DNA of 64,000 nt from Fictibacillus barbaricus (lineage in GTDB: Bacteria > Bacillota > Bacilli > Bacillales > Fictibacillaceae), in NCBI RefSeq assembly GCF_014635025.1, contig NZ_BMCE01000001.1, forward strand, positions 930,001 to 994,000. Reading direction: 5' to 3'. Every line of letters begins with the position of its first letter. The stretch's first letter is position 1. The notes under the pieces are model-generated. The model searched no databases. It worked only from the letters and a program-made list of their open reading frames with translations, and was not told the DNA's origin. The translations under genes were made by a program, and so were the position numbers. Below are positions 1-8,361 of the stretch, piece after piece.

Positions 1-21
1 CAGCGTTTTTATAGAAATTCA

Positions 22-125
22 CTTTTCCGTGATTACTAGATTTTTTTCCGTGATTATTAAACTTTTTTCCGTGATTGCCACCTATTTTAACGTGGTTATC
101 CAAACTTTTCCCGTGATTATGAACT
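22..125. repeat. 21-bp direct-repeat array, 5 units
   Basis: Five degenerate units with core CCGTGATTA begin at 27, 48, 69, 90 and 111, an exact 21-bp period, each preceded by a T-run. The fourth unit is altered (ACGTGGTTA). The array lies upstream of the peptidase E gene and no credible gene covers it; the open frame across it has no Shine-Dalgarno sequence. A related array with the core TATGTGAT is at 27421. Function unknown. Confidence 0.75.
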
Positions 126-248
126 ATTTTAATAGTTTAGAACTAGAGTATTCTCTTAGTGTTGGTCTGGAGAAGAAAATTGACCAACAGAAACAGGAAA
201 AAGGATCGTTTTCCCCGAAAACGTACTTTAAAAGGAGTGGATTACATC

Positions 249-935
249 TTGAAACAAATCATAGCTATGGGTGGCGGCGGTTTTTCCATGGAACCCGAAA
301 ATAAACGACTGGATCATTACATACTTCAGCAATGTCGAGTTGAAAAACCGCACATTTGTTTTATCCCAACAGCAAGCGGTGATGCTGAAGGGTATATCGA
401 GCGCTTTTACAAAGCCTTTGAACGGGAAAATTGTGTCCCTTCACATCTATCTTTATTCTCTCCGCCTGTTGATTTAGAGAAGTTCGTGAAGAAGCAGGAT
501 ATATTTTATGTTGGCGGCGGCAACACAAAGAATCTGCTAGCACTATGGAAAGAGTGGGGGTTAGATGTTCTATTAAGACAAGCTTACGATGAAGGAAAGA
601 TTTTAGCTGGACTCAGTGCAGGGTCTCTTTGCTGGTTTGAAGAAGGAGTAACCGATTCCTTTGGGCCACTCAAGGAGCTTGAGTGCTTAGGTTTTTTACA
701 AGGGAGCCACTGTCCGCATTATGATGGAGAACAAGAAAGAAGACCTGCTTATCATAAGCTTGTGAAAAATGGATTAAAACCAGGATATGCGGCAGATGAT
801 GGAGCAGCACTGCATTTTATTGATGGGAGACTGCACAAGGCAGTTAGTTCAAGAGAAATGGCTAGAGCCTATTATGTAGAGAAGCTTGAAGGAGAAGTAG
901 TAGAGAGAGAGTTAGAAACACTTTTTTTAAAATAG
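249..935 (+). CDS. pepE: Peptidase E (family S51 Asp-dipeptidase-like)
   Basis: Cytoplasmic serine peptidase of the S51 family, which hydrolyses dipeptides with N-terminal aspartate. The 228-aa product carries the nucleophile motif GLSAGSLCW with Ser123, a conserved GGGNTKNLL segment, and the SHCPHYDGE region around residues 153-161 with the likely catalytic histidine at 157. The length fits the family (about 230 aa). I chose the TTG at 249 because AAAGGAGTGG ends 8 bases before it; an upstream in-frame ATG at 159 lacks a ribosome binding site. It appears monocistronic. The family is clear; the exact substrate is inferred. Confidence 0.9.
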   Translation: MKQIIAMGGGGFSMEPENKRLDHYILQQCRVEKPHICFIPTASGDAEGYIERFYKAFERENCVPSHLSLFSPPVDLEKFVKKQDIFYVGGGNTKNLLALWKEWGLDVLLRQAYDEGKILAGLSAGSLCWFEEGVTDSFGPLKELECLGFLQGSHCPHYDGEQERRPAYHKLVKNGLKPGYAADDGAALHFIDGRLHKAVSSREMARAYYVEKLEGEVVERELETLFLK

Positions 936-1000
936 ATGTTTAAAGTCCTGATCATTGGGCGGAAAATAGACTATTCGCTAATCATCAGGAGGTTAAAATC

Positions 1001-1585
1001 TTGAAAAAAATTGTAACGATCGTGTTTCTATTAATGCTTATAGTTGTTCTTACTGCATGCGGGAACAACAATAAGGATGAGCATGAGAATCACGATATGG
1101 AAGAATCTCAAGCTGCATCAAGTAAGGTTAAAGGTGGATCATATATCGTAAATCTAATCGATACAAAAGGGAAGAAGGCTGGAGAAGCGACGTTAACACA
1201 GATGGCTGACGGTGTTAAAGTGGAAGTGAACGCAACAGGATTAAAGCCTGGAGAGCACGGAATACACTTTCATGAGAAAGCAATCTGTACACCACCCGAT
1301 TTTAAGTCAGCTGAAGCTCACTTTAATCCTACAGAAAAAAAACATGGTTTCCTAAATCCGAAGGGTCCGCATATAGGTGACATGCACAATATAAAGGCGG
1401 ATGAAAGCGGAGTCGTTCAAGATGAAGTGCTCTCCAATCTGGTGACACTTTCTGAAGGGAAATCCAATTCACTGTTTGCAAAAAGCGGTACAGCGCTGGT
1501 GATTCATGATAAGTCAGATGATTACAAAACTGACCCTGCAGGGAACTCAGGCGATCGCGTTTTGTGCGGTGTAATTAAAAAATAA
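1001..1585 (+). CDS. sodC: Cu/Zn superoxide dismutase lipoprotein
   Basis: Predicted membrane-anchored Cu/Zn superoxide dismutase acting outside the cytoplasm. A signal peptide ends in the lipobox LTAC with Cys20 as the lipidated residue, followed by a His/Glu-rich linker. The SOD fold has GIHFH (H89, H91), H107, H115, H124, D127 and H169, a full set of copper and zinc ligands by position, plus the disulfide pair C96/C189 and the late arginine R186. B. subtilis YojM, the nearest familiar homologue, lacks two copper ligands, so this copy may be catalytically active (inference). TTG start with AGGAGGT 8 bases upstream. Followed by its own terminator. Confidence 0.92.
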   Translation: MKKIVTIVFLLMLIVVLTACGNNNKDEHENHDMEESQAASSKVKGGSYIVNLIDTKGKKAGEATLTQMADGVKVEVNATGLKPGEHGIHFHEKAICTPPDFKSAEAHFNPTEKKHGFLNPKGPHIGDMHNIKADESGVVQDEVLSNLVTLSEGKSNSLFAKSGTALVIHDKSDDYKTDPAGNSGDRVLCGVIKK

Positions 1586-1589
1586 AGAG

Positions 1590-1637
1590 AAAGCTGGCTT
1601 ACATGCGTCTATGATGAGACAATGAGCCAGCTTTTCT
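1590..1637 (+). terminator. Intrinsic terminator after sodC
   Basis: AAAGCTGGCT pairs with AGCCAGCTTT, followed by a short T-run. It lies between sodC and the convergent ABC operon and could serve both strands. Confidence 0.8.
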
Positions 1638-1656
1638 ATTTCATTCATGATCTTCT

Positions 1657-2448
1657 TTAACTTCCCGTACTTGTAAAGGCTCGCAGACCTCTGTTCCAAA
1701 ACCAGTAGGCGGCTATACATGAAATTACGGCGATGATCGGCGTCAATAAAGCAAGCTTTTCAAACCCTGAGCCTTCGATAAAATAAGCAGCAGGATAGAA
1801 GGCAGTAAATCCATATGGGATTATCCATGTTAATAAGTAACGAATCCCCTTATGATAGATGGTTAAAGGATAGCGGGCAAAATCGCTCAAGTTAAAGATT
1901 GTCCATACGATTGGAAGACTATCAACCATCCAGAAGGATAACGTCGCAAAGAATAAATTGATCGCAACAAAAATAAATCCTGATGCAATAATCATTACAA
2001 CTAAAATGGCGAACTCCAATACTCCCCACGAAATATCTAAATGCGGCATGGCTGTACTGATTACAATAATGCCTATAAACAGCTGTCCGAATCCATCTTG
2101 CTGAAGCCGGTCTGCGATAAAATGAAACAATGGATTAATCGGACGGATAAGGAGACGGTCAAACTTCCCTGGGCGTATGTACTGCCATCCAAGCGTCCAT
2201 AGATTATCAAAGAATATGTGGTGGATAGACCTGCCCGTAGCTGCAATACCATAGATAAATAGGATTTCATAAAAAGTCCATCCGTTCAATTCATGAATAT
2301 GATCGAAGACAATTTTAACAAAGAATATTCCAGCGAACTGCTGAAGCATAACAGATAGGACCCCGAGTAAAAAATCCATCCTATACTCCATCATGACTTT
2401 TAAGTTTTGCTTGCAAAACAGATAATATAATTTCATGTACCTTATCAT
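1657..2448 (-). CDS. ABC-2 type transporter permease (COG3694-like)
   Basis: Integral membrane permease, 263 aa with about six hydrophobic segments, of the ABC-2 family usually annotated DUF990/COG3694. It forms one half of the channel together with the permease encoded just upstream and the ATPase that opens the operon. The start ATG at 2448 is preceded by AGGAGG with an 8-base gap; GTG codons nearer the Shine-Dalgarno sequence are unlikely. It is the last gene of the three-gene minus-strand operon, 12 bases after its neighbour. The substrate is not evident; homologous systems are annotated as multidrug or viologen-type exporters. Confidence 0.85.
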   Translation of the reverse strand: MIRYMKLYYLFCKQNLKVMMEYRMDFLLGVLSVMLQQFAGIFFVKIVFDHIHELNGWTFYEILFIYGIAATGRSIHHIFFDNLWTLGWQYIRPGKFDRLLIRPINPLFHFIADRLQQDGFGQLFIGIIVISTAMPHLDISWGVLEFAILVVMIIASGFIFVAINLFFATLSFWMVDSLPIVWTIFNLSDFARYPLTIYHKGIRYLLTWIIPYGFTAFYPAAYFIEGSGFEKLALLTPIIAVISCIAAYWFWNRGLRAFTSTGS

Positions 2449-2460
2449 GAACACCACCTC

Positions 2461-3249
2461 CTACCCTCCAAAAATAGTTACCTTTTTCATAGCGAATGAC
2501 CATAGCACTCTTAACAAGATAAAGAGCAAGACAGCCCAAACAACTTGTGATCCTACAGCAAGCCATGCCTCTGTTCCTGTTAAAATGCCTGTATAAATGG
2601 CTACGGGGACATAGACCATAGCCTGAAACGGTAAGAAGAGACTTGCGGTCTGAAACCATTCAGGAAATAGAATAAGAGGTACGAGCGCTCCTGAAAAAAA
2701 TGAGATCACCGCTTCTTTCATTACTTCAAGGCCCCAAAGGTTAATCGTCCAAAATGCGAGGATGGCTATCAATAAATCAAAAAAGGTACCAATCCATATC
2801 CCCAGTATTGCACTAAACAAGAATAGAACCCCACCTTGCCAAGTTTCGGGAAGTGTAATATCCATAAAAACAAAAGCGAGTAAACCGAGCGGAAGTGCTC
2901 CTCGTATAAAATAAACCACTTTATCACCGATATCCATGGCGATTAACCGTGTGATCAGATGATAGGGGCGCATGAGTTCAATGGCTACATTGCCGTCTTT
3001 TATCGTATGAGCCAGTTCGCGTCCAACACCTGACACGAACATCTGCAAGAACATGGCAATAATAATATAAGTAATCATTCCATCAAAATGCAGACCTTCA
3101 ATTTCAGTGCGACTGCTGTAAACCGCTTTCCAAAAGAAATAAATAACAAGCATTCTTAATAATACTGAGAAGGTATTCGCCCAAAACCATGCTGAATAAG
3201 CCGCATGGACCTGCATTTGTACTCTGGCAAACTCAATGTATTTCCTCAT
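2461..3249 (-). CDS. ABC-2 type transporter permease (COG4587-like)
   Basis: Second permease of the exporter, 262 aa, with about six membrane-spanning segments beginning near residue 20 and ending near the C-terminus. It belongs to the ABC-2 family annotated COG4587. The ATG start overlaps the 3' end of the ATPase gene by 17 bases, which suggests translational coupling. Its partner permease follows directly. Both permeases have the same topology but little sequence likeness, as expected for a heterodimeric channel. Substrate unknown. Confidence 0.85.
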   Translation of the reverse strand: MRKYIEFARVQMQVHAAYSAWFWANTFSVLLRMLVIYFFWKAVYSSRTEIEGLHFDGMITYIIIAMFLQMFVSGVGRELAHTIKDGNVAIELMRPYHLITRLIAMDIGDKVVYFIRGALPLGLLAFVFMDITLPETWQGGVLFLFSAILGIWIGTFFDLLIAILAFWTINLWGLEVMKEAVISFFSGALVPLILFPEWFQTASLFLPFQAMVYVPVAIYTGILTGTEAWLAVGSQVVWAVLLFILLRVLWSFAMKKVTIFGG

Positions 3250-4261
3250 GATGCACCCGGCCTTTCATTCCTCTTCCATAGATTTCTTCTACGATTGTTT
3301 CAATCTTTGCATCGGCTATGGTTAGATCAGCAACTGAGTATTGGTTCATCATGCTATGAATCACTTCGGCTCCTGAAATATCTTTATTGCTAAAGGAAAT
3401 AGACACATTGTGGTGATCTTCATCCGTTCTTGGAAGAATTTTTGCTACTTTTTTAAGTTCTTCAGGTAAAACACATTCAGTGATGGAGTCCTCCAGTTCA
3501 AAATGAATAACTCGCTTTTCACCAAACTGAGATTTGATATCTTGGATGGAGCCATCGTAGATGACATTGCCGTCATCAATAATAATAATCCGTTGACAGA
3601 TTTCTTCGATGTCCTGCATGTCATGGGTTGTTAAGAGTACAGTCGTACCATACCTGGCGTTCATCTGTTTAATAAATGCTCGAATTCGTACTTTAACAGC
3701 GACGTCTAATCCGATCGTTGGTTCATCTAAATAGACCACTTTGGGGCGGTGCAGAAAAGCAGCGGCAAGTTCACAACGCATTTTTTGTCCTAATGACAGC
3801 TGCCTGACGGGAATGCCAAGCAAAGGCCCTAGATGAAGAACATCAACAAATTCAGCCAATGTTTCTTCATACTGCTTTTGAGGAATTTCATAAATATGTT
3901 TTAACAGTTCATAACTTTCTCTGACAGGGATATCCCAAAATAATTGAGTGCGTTGACCAAAAATGGCACCGATATGACTGGCATTCTGTTTTCTGTTTTC
4001 ATAAGGGACGATTCCGTTCACTTTTACTTCCCCTGAAGTAGGAGTTAAAATGCCGGTTAGCATTTTTATCGTTGTAGATTTACCAGCACCATTTGCACCG
4101 ATGTATCCCACCATTTCACCAGCATTAATATGCATGTTTATTCCTTTAACTGCTTTTTTGGTTTCATACTTTCTATGAAACAATGATTTAATGGCTCCTC
4201 TTAATCCAGGATCACGTTTAGCGATTCTATAGTGTTTTTCTAGGTCATTAACTATTATCAT
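3233..4261 (-). CDS. ABC transporter ATP-binding protein (COG4586-like)
   Basis: Nucleotide-binding subunit of the ABC-2 exporter, 342 aa. Walker A is GANGAGKST at residues 55-63, the signature is LSLGQKMRCELA, and Walker B is VVYLDEPTIGLD with an ITTHD-type H-loop (LTTHDMQD). The C-terminal 100 residues form an extra domain typical of this subfamily. The start at 4261 is preceded by AAAGGAGAGA; a 9-codon extension upstream has no ribosome binding site. It is the first gene of the operon ATPase-permease-permease, transcribed away from the channel gene at 4599. Confidence 0.9.
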   Translation of the reverse strand: MIIVNDLEKHYRIAKRDPGLRGAIKSLFHRKYETKKAVKGINMHINAGEMVGYIGANGAGKSTTIKMLTGILTPTSGEVKVNGIVPYENRKQNASHIGAIFGQRTQLFWDIPVRESYELLKHIYEIPQKQYEETLAEFVDVLHLGPLLGIPVRQLSLGQKMRCELAAAFLHRPKVVYLDEPTIGLDVAVKVRIRAFIKQMNARYGTTVLLTTHDMQDIEEICQRIIIIDDGNVIYDGSIQDIKSQFGEKRVIHFELEDSITECVLPEELKKVAKILPRTDEDHHNVSISFSNKDISGAEVIHSMMNQYSVADLTIADAKIETIVEEIYGRGMKGRVHHEEIH

Positions 4262-4428
4262 GTTGTCTCTCCTTTTAAAAATGAACACAAAAAAACCACA
4301 GACCTAATTCCTGCGGGCATGTGTGCATATGAAATTTATATTAAATTGCTCACGTGAGACGTCAGGTTTGAAAGGGATATGAAATTAATTTGATTGTATG
4401 ATTGAAATCCACATTTAATCCCTCTCCT

Positions 4429-4446
4429 TTTGAAAACGTTTGCACA
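4429..4446. promoter_or_regulatory. Candidate CcpA (cre) site
   Basis: TTTGAAAACGTTTGCACA matches the CcpA consensus WWTGNAANCGNWWNCAWW at 17 of 18 positions. It sits in the 337-base divergent region 4262-4598 between the ABC operon and the channel gene, so it could act on either. I see no other gene in that region. Binding is inferred from sequence only. Confidence 0.45.
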
Positions 4447-4598
4447 ATGGTGAATAAACGTATTATATCGAAACTTCATGTGATTGTAAAATATATCCTT
4501 TACTTTTAAATATAAGCTTTTAGTTTAACTGAACAGGGCTTTGGGAAAGTAGAGCTAGTGTAGAGCTTAATAAATGATTCTAAAAAAGGAGGAAGAAT

Positions 4599-6344
4599 AT
4601 GTACGATTACAACGGAATAACAGATTCTTGGATGGCTTACTTGGGTAGGTTGCCAGATTTGCTTCTAGCTATTTTGGTTTTACTAATTGGTTGGCTGATT
4701 GCTTCCTTAGTTGCGAAAGCTGTAAAGAAGGGCTTACGCAAGACAGATTTTGATAACAAGATGGCAAGATGGATGAAACCAGATTCAAACGGGCAACAAG
4801 GAGAACAAAAGAGGTCAGGAAAATATTCTTCCGAAGAAATTATAAGTAAAGTTGTATTTTGGATTCTTATGGCAGTTGCGATTGTTATGTTCTTGAACAT
4901 GCTTAGTCTTCCATATGTCGCACAGCCGATTTCAAACGCATTAGGTGTGATTGCTGCTGCAATACCAAATCTATTAAAGGCAGCCTTGATCGCTGCTGTT
5001 GCATGGCTTATAGCATCTGGTCTATCCATTTTAGTTAAAAAACTAGGACAAAACACAGGATTTGAAAGATTGCTTCACCGCTGGAAGCTTACTCGTGACC
5101 CGGGTCAGTCAGATAAAGCAGTACTTTCTGTATCTAAAGCAGTGTTTTATCTTACATTGCTTCTTTTCTTACCAGCTGTATTATCTGCGTTAGGTATCGA
5201 TGCTATTTCTGAACCATTAGAAGGAATGCTTACAGGCTTCTTTGCTTTCTTGCCAAAACTTCTCGGTGCAGCTATTATTCTATTTGTTGGCTGGCTAGTA
5301 GCCAAGATTGTGAAGGAGATTCTAGTAAATTTCTTGCAGAGCATCGGAACAGATCGTTTAGCATCAAAGCTTGGTGCTGACCGTGCTTTGGATAAAACAT
5401 CACTTTCTCAAATCATCGGAACGATTGTTTATGTTTTTATTTTAATACCGGTTGTGATTTCTGCACTCGAAACCCTTGATATTAACGGTATTTCAGGACC
5501 AGCCATCGGCATGCTTGGCCAAATTATGGACATGATCCCGAATATCATCGTTGCAATCATTCTGGTTGCAGCAGGATTATGGATTGGAAAATGGGTAAAG
5601 AATGCCATTACAGGGTTGCTAGAACGAGTTGGCTTTAATGGTATTTTTCACAAGATGGGGCTTGGTTCACTTCATAAGACAAACCAAACGCTAACCATTT
5701 CAGAAATCATTGGCTATGCAGCTCAAATTGTCGTTGTTCTACTGTTTACAATCGAAGCGCTTCAACTAGTGAACCTTGAAAGTTTAGTTGACATTCTGAG
5801 TGTTGTACTTGCCTATATTCCAATGGTACTAACTGCCGTACTAGTTCTTGGAGTTGGATTCTACGCAGGAGACCTTGTAAAACGTGTTGTACAAAGCATG
5901 GTAAAACAGGAAACGGAAGGCAAGCTGTTAGGAAACATTGCAAAATATACGATTATTACGCTTGCGTTCTTTATGGCTCTCGATCAGCTTGGTGTTGCCA
6001 AAACGATTGTTAATGCTGCATTCATTCTGATCTTAGGAGGCTTTACGATCGCTTTTGGTCTAGCATTCGGTCTCGGAGGACGCGAAGCTGCAGGGCGAAC
6101 ATTGAATAAATGGAGCAGAAGAATGGAACAGACGACTATTCAAAGTCCTGATCCTGAACAATGGAAAGATAAGACGAGTTTAAAAGATTTCCGTACAGAC
6201 TCATCTAAACAAGATCATTCTTCAACAAATGTTGATCTTGATAAGCCTCACACGATTGCAAGAGATCGCCAGTTTAATCACTTGAACACGCCTAGTGATG
6301 AGTTTGGTATCAATAAGAACAATTCAAAACGAAACGATTTTTAA
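4599..6344 (+). CDS. Mechanosensitive-channel-like protein with five TM-helix repeats
   Basis: Membrane protein of 581 aa built from conserved TM-helix repeats (PF05552 type). I count five copies of an amphipathic plus transmembrane unit, for example PDLLLAILVLLIGWLIA near residue 19 and similar units near 120, 210, 308 and 405, each ending in a short helix with a GxxxL pattern. The last 80 residues are hydrophilic and rich in Ser, Asp and Gln. Proteins of this type are annotated as mechanosensitive ion channels (CmpX-like), but the MscS beta domain is not visible here. ATG start after AAAAGGAGG. Monocistronic with its own terminator. Confidence 0.8.
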   Translation: MYDYNGITDSWMAYLGRLPDLLLAILVLLIGWLIASLVAKAVKKGLRKTDFDNKMARWMKPDSNGQQGEQKRSGKYSSEEIISKVVFWILMAVAIVMFLNMLSLPYVAQPISNALGVIAAAIPNLLKAALIAAVAWLIASGLSILVKKLGQNTGFERLLHRWKLTRDPGQSDKAVLSVSKAVFYLTLLLFLPAVLSALGIDAISEPLEGMLTGFFAFLPKLLGAAIILFVGWLVAKIVKEILVNFLQSIGTDRLASKLGADRALDKTSLSQIIGTIVYVFILIPVVISALETLDINGISGPAIGMLGQIMDMIPNIIVAIILVAAGLWIGKWVKNAITGLLERVGFNGIFHKMGLGSLHKTNQTLTISEIIGYAAQIVVVLLFTIEALQLVNLESLVDILSVVLAYIPMVLTAVLVLGVGFYAGDLVKRVVQSMVKQETEGKLLGNIAKYTIITLAFFMALDQLGVAKTIVNAAFILILGGFTIAFGLAFGLGGREAAGRTLNKWSRRMEQTTIQSPDPEQWKDKTSLKDFRTDSSKQDHSSTNVDLDKPHTIARDRQFNHLNTPSDEFGINKNNSKRNDF

Positions 6345-6356
6345 TCTGTAAATAGT

Positions 6357-6396
6357 AAGAATAATGGACAATCTTTTTTGTCCATTATTCTTTTTT
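6357..6396 (+). terminator. Intrinsic terminator after the channel gene
   Basis: A perfect 15-bp stem (AAGAATAATGGACAA and its complement) is followed by a T-run. It also shows that the open frame beginning at 6364 starts inside a terminator, so the ZIP gene must start further downstream. Confidence 0.9.
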
Positions 6397-6459
6397 CTTT
6401 GTGTATATAAGGATGCTTTTAGGGAGAAGTTGATAAAAAAAGAGAGGAGTAAGTTAAGA

Positions 6460-7188
6460 ATGCAACAAGCCGCCTTTTGGGGAGGAATAGCTGGATCTGC
6501 TGTACTGTTAGGATGTTTTACAGCCCTTGTTTTTCGCATCCCCCAAAAATGGACAGCGTGGATCATGGCTTATGGAACAGGAATCCTAATCGGAGCTGTT
6601 TCTTTTGAACTTTTGATAGAAGCTGTTGAGCAAAGTGGTTTAATGGTAACAGCAACTGGTTTTATTGTAGGTGCAGCGATTTTTACCGTGATAAATAGCA
6701 TCCTCTCAAAAAAGGGAGGTCATGAAAGAAAAAAATCAGGGGAAAAGAAGACAAAAGGGGCAGGGATGGCGATTTATTTCGGCACTCTGCTTGATGCTAT
6801 ACCCGAATCTGTTTTGATCGGAGCAAGCTTGATCGATCATAGTAAAGTAAGCTGGCTGCTTGTTATTGCTATTTTCTTAAGTAATTTTCCTGAAGGTTTA
6901 TCTAGTTCGATCGGATTACTAAAGGAAGGGTTCTCGAGGCGGAAAATCATTGTCATGTGGATCTCCGTTTTTTTCATTTCAGCCTTGGCTGCATTTCTTG
7001 GATTTGTTTTTCTGCAAAATGCAACTGTAGCTTCTCTTTCGTTAATTGGAGCCTTTGCTGGAGGGGCCATCATGGCGATGGTGGCTTCTACCATGCTTCC
7101 CGAAGCACATAAAGATGCTGGTGCTGCTGTTGGTTTTATTACCTCATTAGGACTGCTCAGTTCTCTGATTCTTACCCATTATTCGTAG
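6460..7188 (+). CDS. ZIP-family metal transporter
   Basis: Predicted divalent metal transporter of the ZIP family, 242 aa with about eight hydrophobic segments. The core motifs are LDAIPESVLIGASLI and SNFPEGLSSSIGL, matching the family's HxxPEG-type helices IV and V, although the usual histidine of the second motif is Asn-Phe here. A charged Lys/Gly-rich loop near residues 85-105 replaces the His-rich cytoplasmic loop of many family members. The start at 6460 follows AGAGGAGT. Direction and metal cannot be read from sequence. Confidence 0.85.
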   Translation: MQQAAFWGGIAGSAVLLGCFTALVFRIPQKWTAWIMAYGTGILIGAVSFELLIEAVEQSGLMVTATGFIVGAAIFTVINSILSKKGGHERKKSGEKKTKGAGMAIYFGTLLDAIPESVLIGASLIDHSKVSWLLVIAIFLSNFPEGLSSSIGLLKEGFSRRKIIVMWISVFFISALAAFLGFVFLQNATVASLSLIGAFAGGAIMAMVASTMLPEAHKDAGAAVGFITSLGLLSSLILTHYS

Positions 7189-7206
7189 GATGACCACACA
7201 AGAAGA

Positions 7207-7240
7207 TAAAAAAAATGTCCTGTTCAAATGAACAGGACAT
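7207..7240 (-). terminator. Terminator for the coat-protein gene
   Basis: ATGTCCTGTTCA pairs with TGAACAGGACAT. The A-run on its left gives a T-run on the minus strand, so it best serves the convergent minus-strand gene, though it may also act on the ZIP gene. Confidence 0.85.
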
Positions 7241-7249
7241 TGATCTGAA

Positions 7250-8029
7250 TTAAAGTTTAAACCAGCCTTTACTTTCTAGATCAGATAAATTCCTTTTGTC
7301 ATGGCCCTTCTTATGTGTTTTCTTTATTTTCATCCAATGATCGTAATCACTTGAAGATGAAGAGGAAGAAGACGAAGACGATGAAGATGACGATGACGAA
7401 GAAGAAGATGACTCTTTCTTACAATGAAAAGATGAAGAAGACGAAGAAGATTCTTTCTTACAGAAAAAAGCAGTTGAAGATGAAGAAGATTCTTTTTTAC
7501 AATGATCATCTTTTTTACAATGATCATCTTTTTTACAGTGATCTCTCTTTCTGCAAGGATCTTCTTTTTGACAGCATAAAATTTTGCAGTCATGGTCATC
7601 CCCGCCAGCTTGAGCAATAAAGTTAATAGCTCCAATTCCGATGATTACAATTTCGTCGTTACTGACAACTTGAATGGATTGGCGTCTTACGGCTGTAAGA
7701 ATACCTTCAACTTCCCCGTTATCATTGGTACCATCGTTAACTCTTACCCGGCAATTGATTAATTTCCTTAATATGCTTCGGAACGTATCATTGCACACTC
7801 TTCTTCGTTTTCCATCACAGCAGCTCCTGTCAGCTTCGACAGTAACCGATCTTACATTATTTAGCGGAAAGTAGAGAACTTCTCTGTCGTCTGTTTTGAT
7901 TGCGATGAAATCTCTTCCAACGCAGACTAATTTGCCTGACTCTTCAAAATCATCGCCGCTAACTGTGACGAATTTACATAATAATTCTGCTAACTCTCGT
8001 GGCGAGAGTATATTCTTTTTACAACCCAA
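7250..8029 (-). CDS. CotB-like spore coat protein with polyserine tail
   Basis: Predicted outer spore coat protein, 259 aa. The N-terminal 130 residues hold two similar beta-rich units (LLCKFVTVSGDDFEESGKL and SILRKLINCRVRVNDG regions), each followed by a hydrophobic strand pair, as in B. subtilis CotB. Then come KKDDHC repeats and three serine blocks introduced by CKKES, the last a run of 21 serines. CotB's serine-rich C-terminus is phosphorylated by the CotH kinase in B. subtilis; the same is plausible here. The serines use TCA, TCT, TCC, TCG and AGT codons, so the tract is not a simple DNA slippage run. TTG start with AGGAGG 8 bases upstream. Confidence 0.8.
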   Translation of the reverse strand: MGCKKNILSPRELAELLCKFVTVSGDDFEESGKLVCVGRDFIAIKTDDREVLYFPLNNVRSVTVEADRSCCDGKRRRVCNDTFRSILRKLINCRVRVNDGTNDNGEVEGILTAVRRQSIQVVSNDEIVIIGIGAINFIAQAGGDDHDCKILCCQKEDPCRKRDHCKKDDHCKKDDHCKKESSSSSTAFFCKKESSSSSSSFHCKKESSSSSSSSSSSSSSSSSSSSSDYDHWMKIKKTHKKGHDKRNLSDLESKGWFKL

Positions 8030-8232
8030 AAAAATTTCCTCCTGATGGTGATATTGACTATTTCTTGTCCATGCATTATATGTAACAAGGAAGCAAAAAG
8101 GCATAGGTCACTTGTCTATATTTAGTATTTTAGGTGAAACATATTGCTTTTTGGGTTAGATATCGTTTAAATTTCACCTAAATATATTCTTATGTATATA
8201 ATGGATGAAGAGTAGAAATGGGGAGGCGAGTT

Positions 8233-8316
8233 ATGATGGGTTTAACACCATACCAAAAATTGTTCAACACATCCGTAAAATCGTCCCCAGAAATAGAAAG
8301 AACAGATGACTTTTAA
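8233..8316 (+). CDS. Small ORF, 27 aa, unknown function
   Basis: A 27-codon frame, MMGLTPYQKLFNTSVKSSP followed by EIERTDDF, begins with two ATG codons after GGGGAGGCGAG, and a terminator hairpin overlaps its last codons. An AT-rich promoter-like region precedes it. It is hydrophilic with no signal peptide. I do not recognise it. The good ribosome binding site and own terminator favour a real small gene, but it could be a leader peptide of the kinase gene downstream. Confidence 0.45.
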   Translation: MMGLTPYQKLFNTSVKSSPEIERTDDF

Positions 8317-8337
8317 TTGTCATTTGTTCTTTTTTTG
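8299..8337 (+). terminator. Intrinsic terminator between the 27-aa ORF and the kinase gene
   Basis: AGAACAGATGAC pairs with GTCATTTGTTCT (one G-T pair), followed by seven T. It overlaps the end of the 27-aa ORF and lies 24 bases upstream of the UMP-kinase-like start, so it could act as an attenuator. Confidence 0.75.
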
Positions 8338-8361
8338 TATACAGGACAGGAGGAGAAGAAG

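Noticed and set aside
29-304. 91-codon open frame with a heptad FSVI-type repeat
   Set aside because: It only translates the 21-bp array (21 is divisible by 3), has no ribosome binding site and overlaps the start of peptidase E.
6364-6459. N-terminal extension of the ZIP transporter
   Set aside because: The first codons are the terminator hairpin of the preceding gene; the ATG at 6460 has a proper ribosome binding site.
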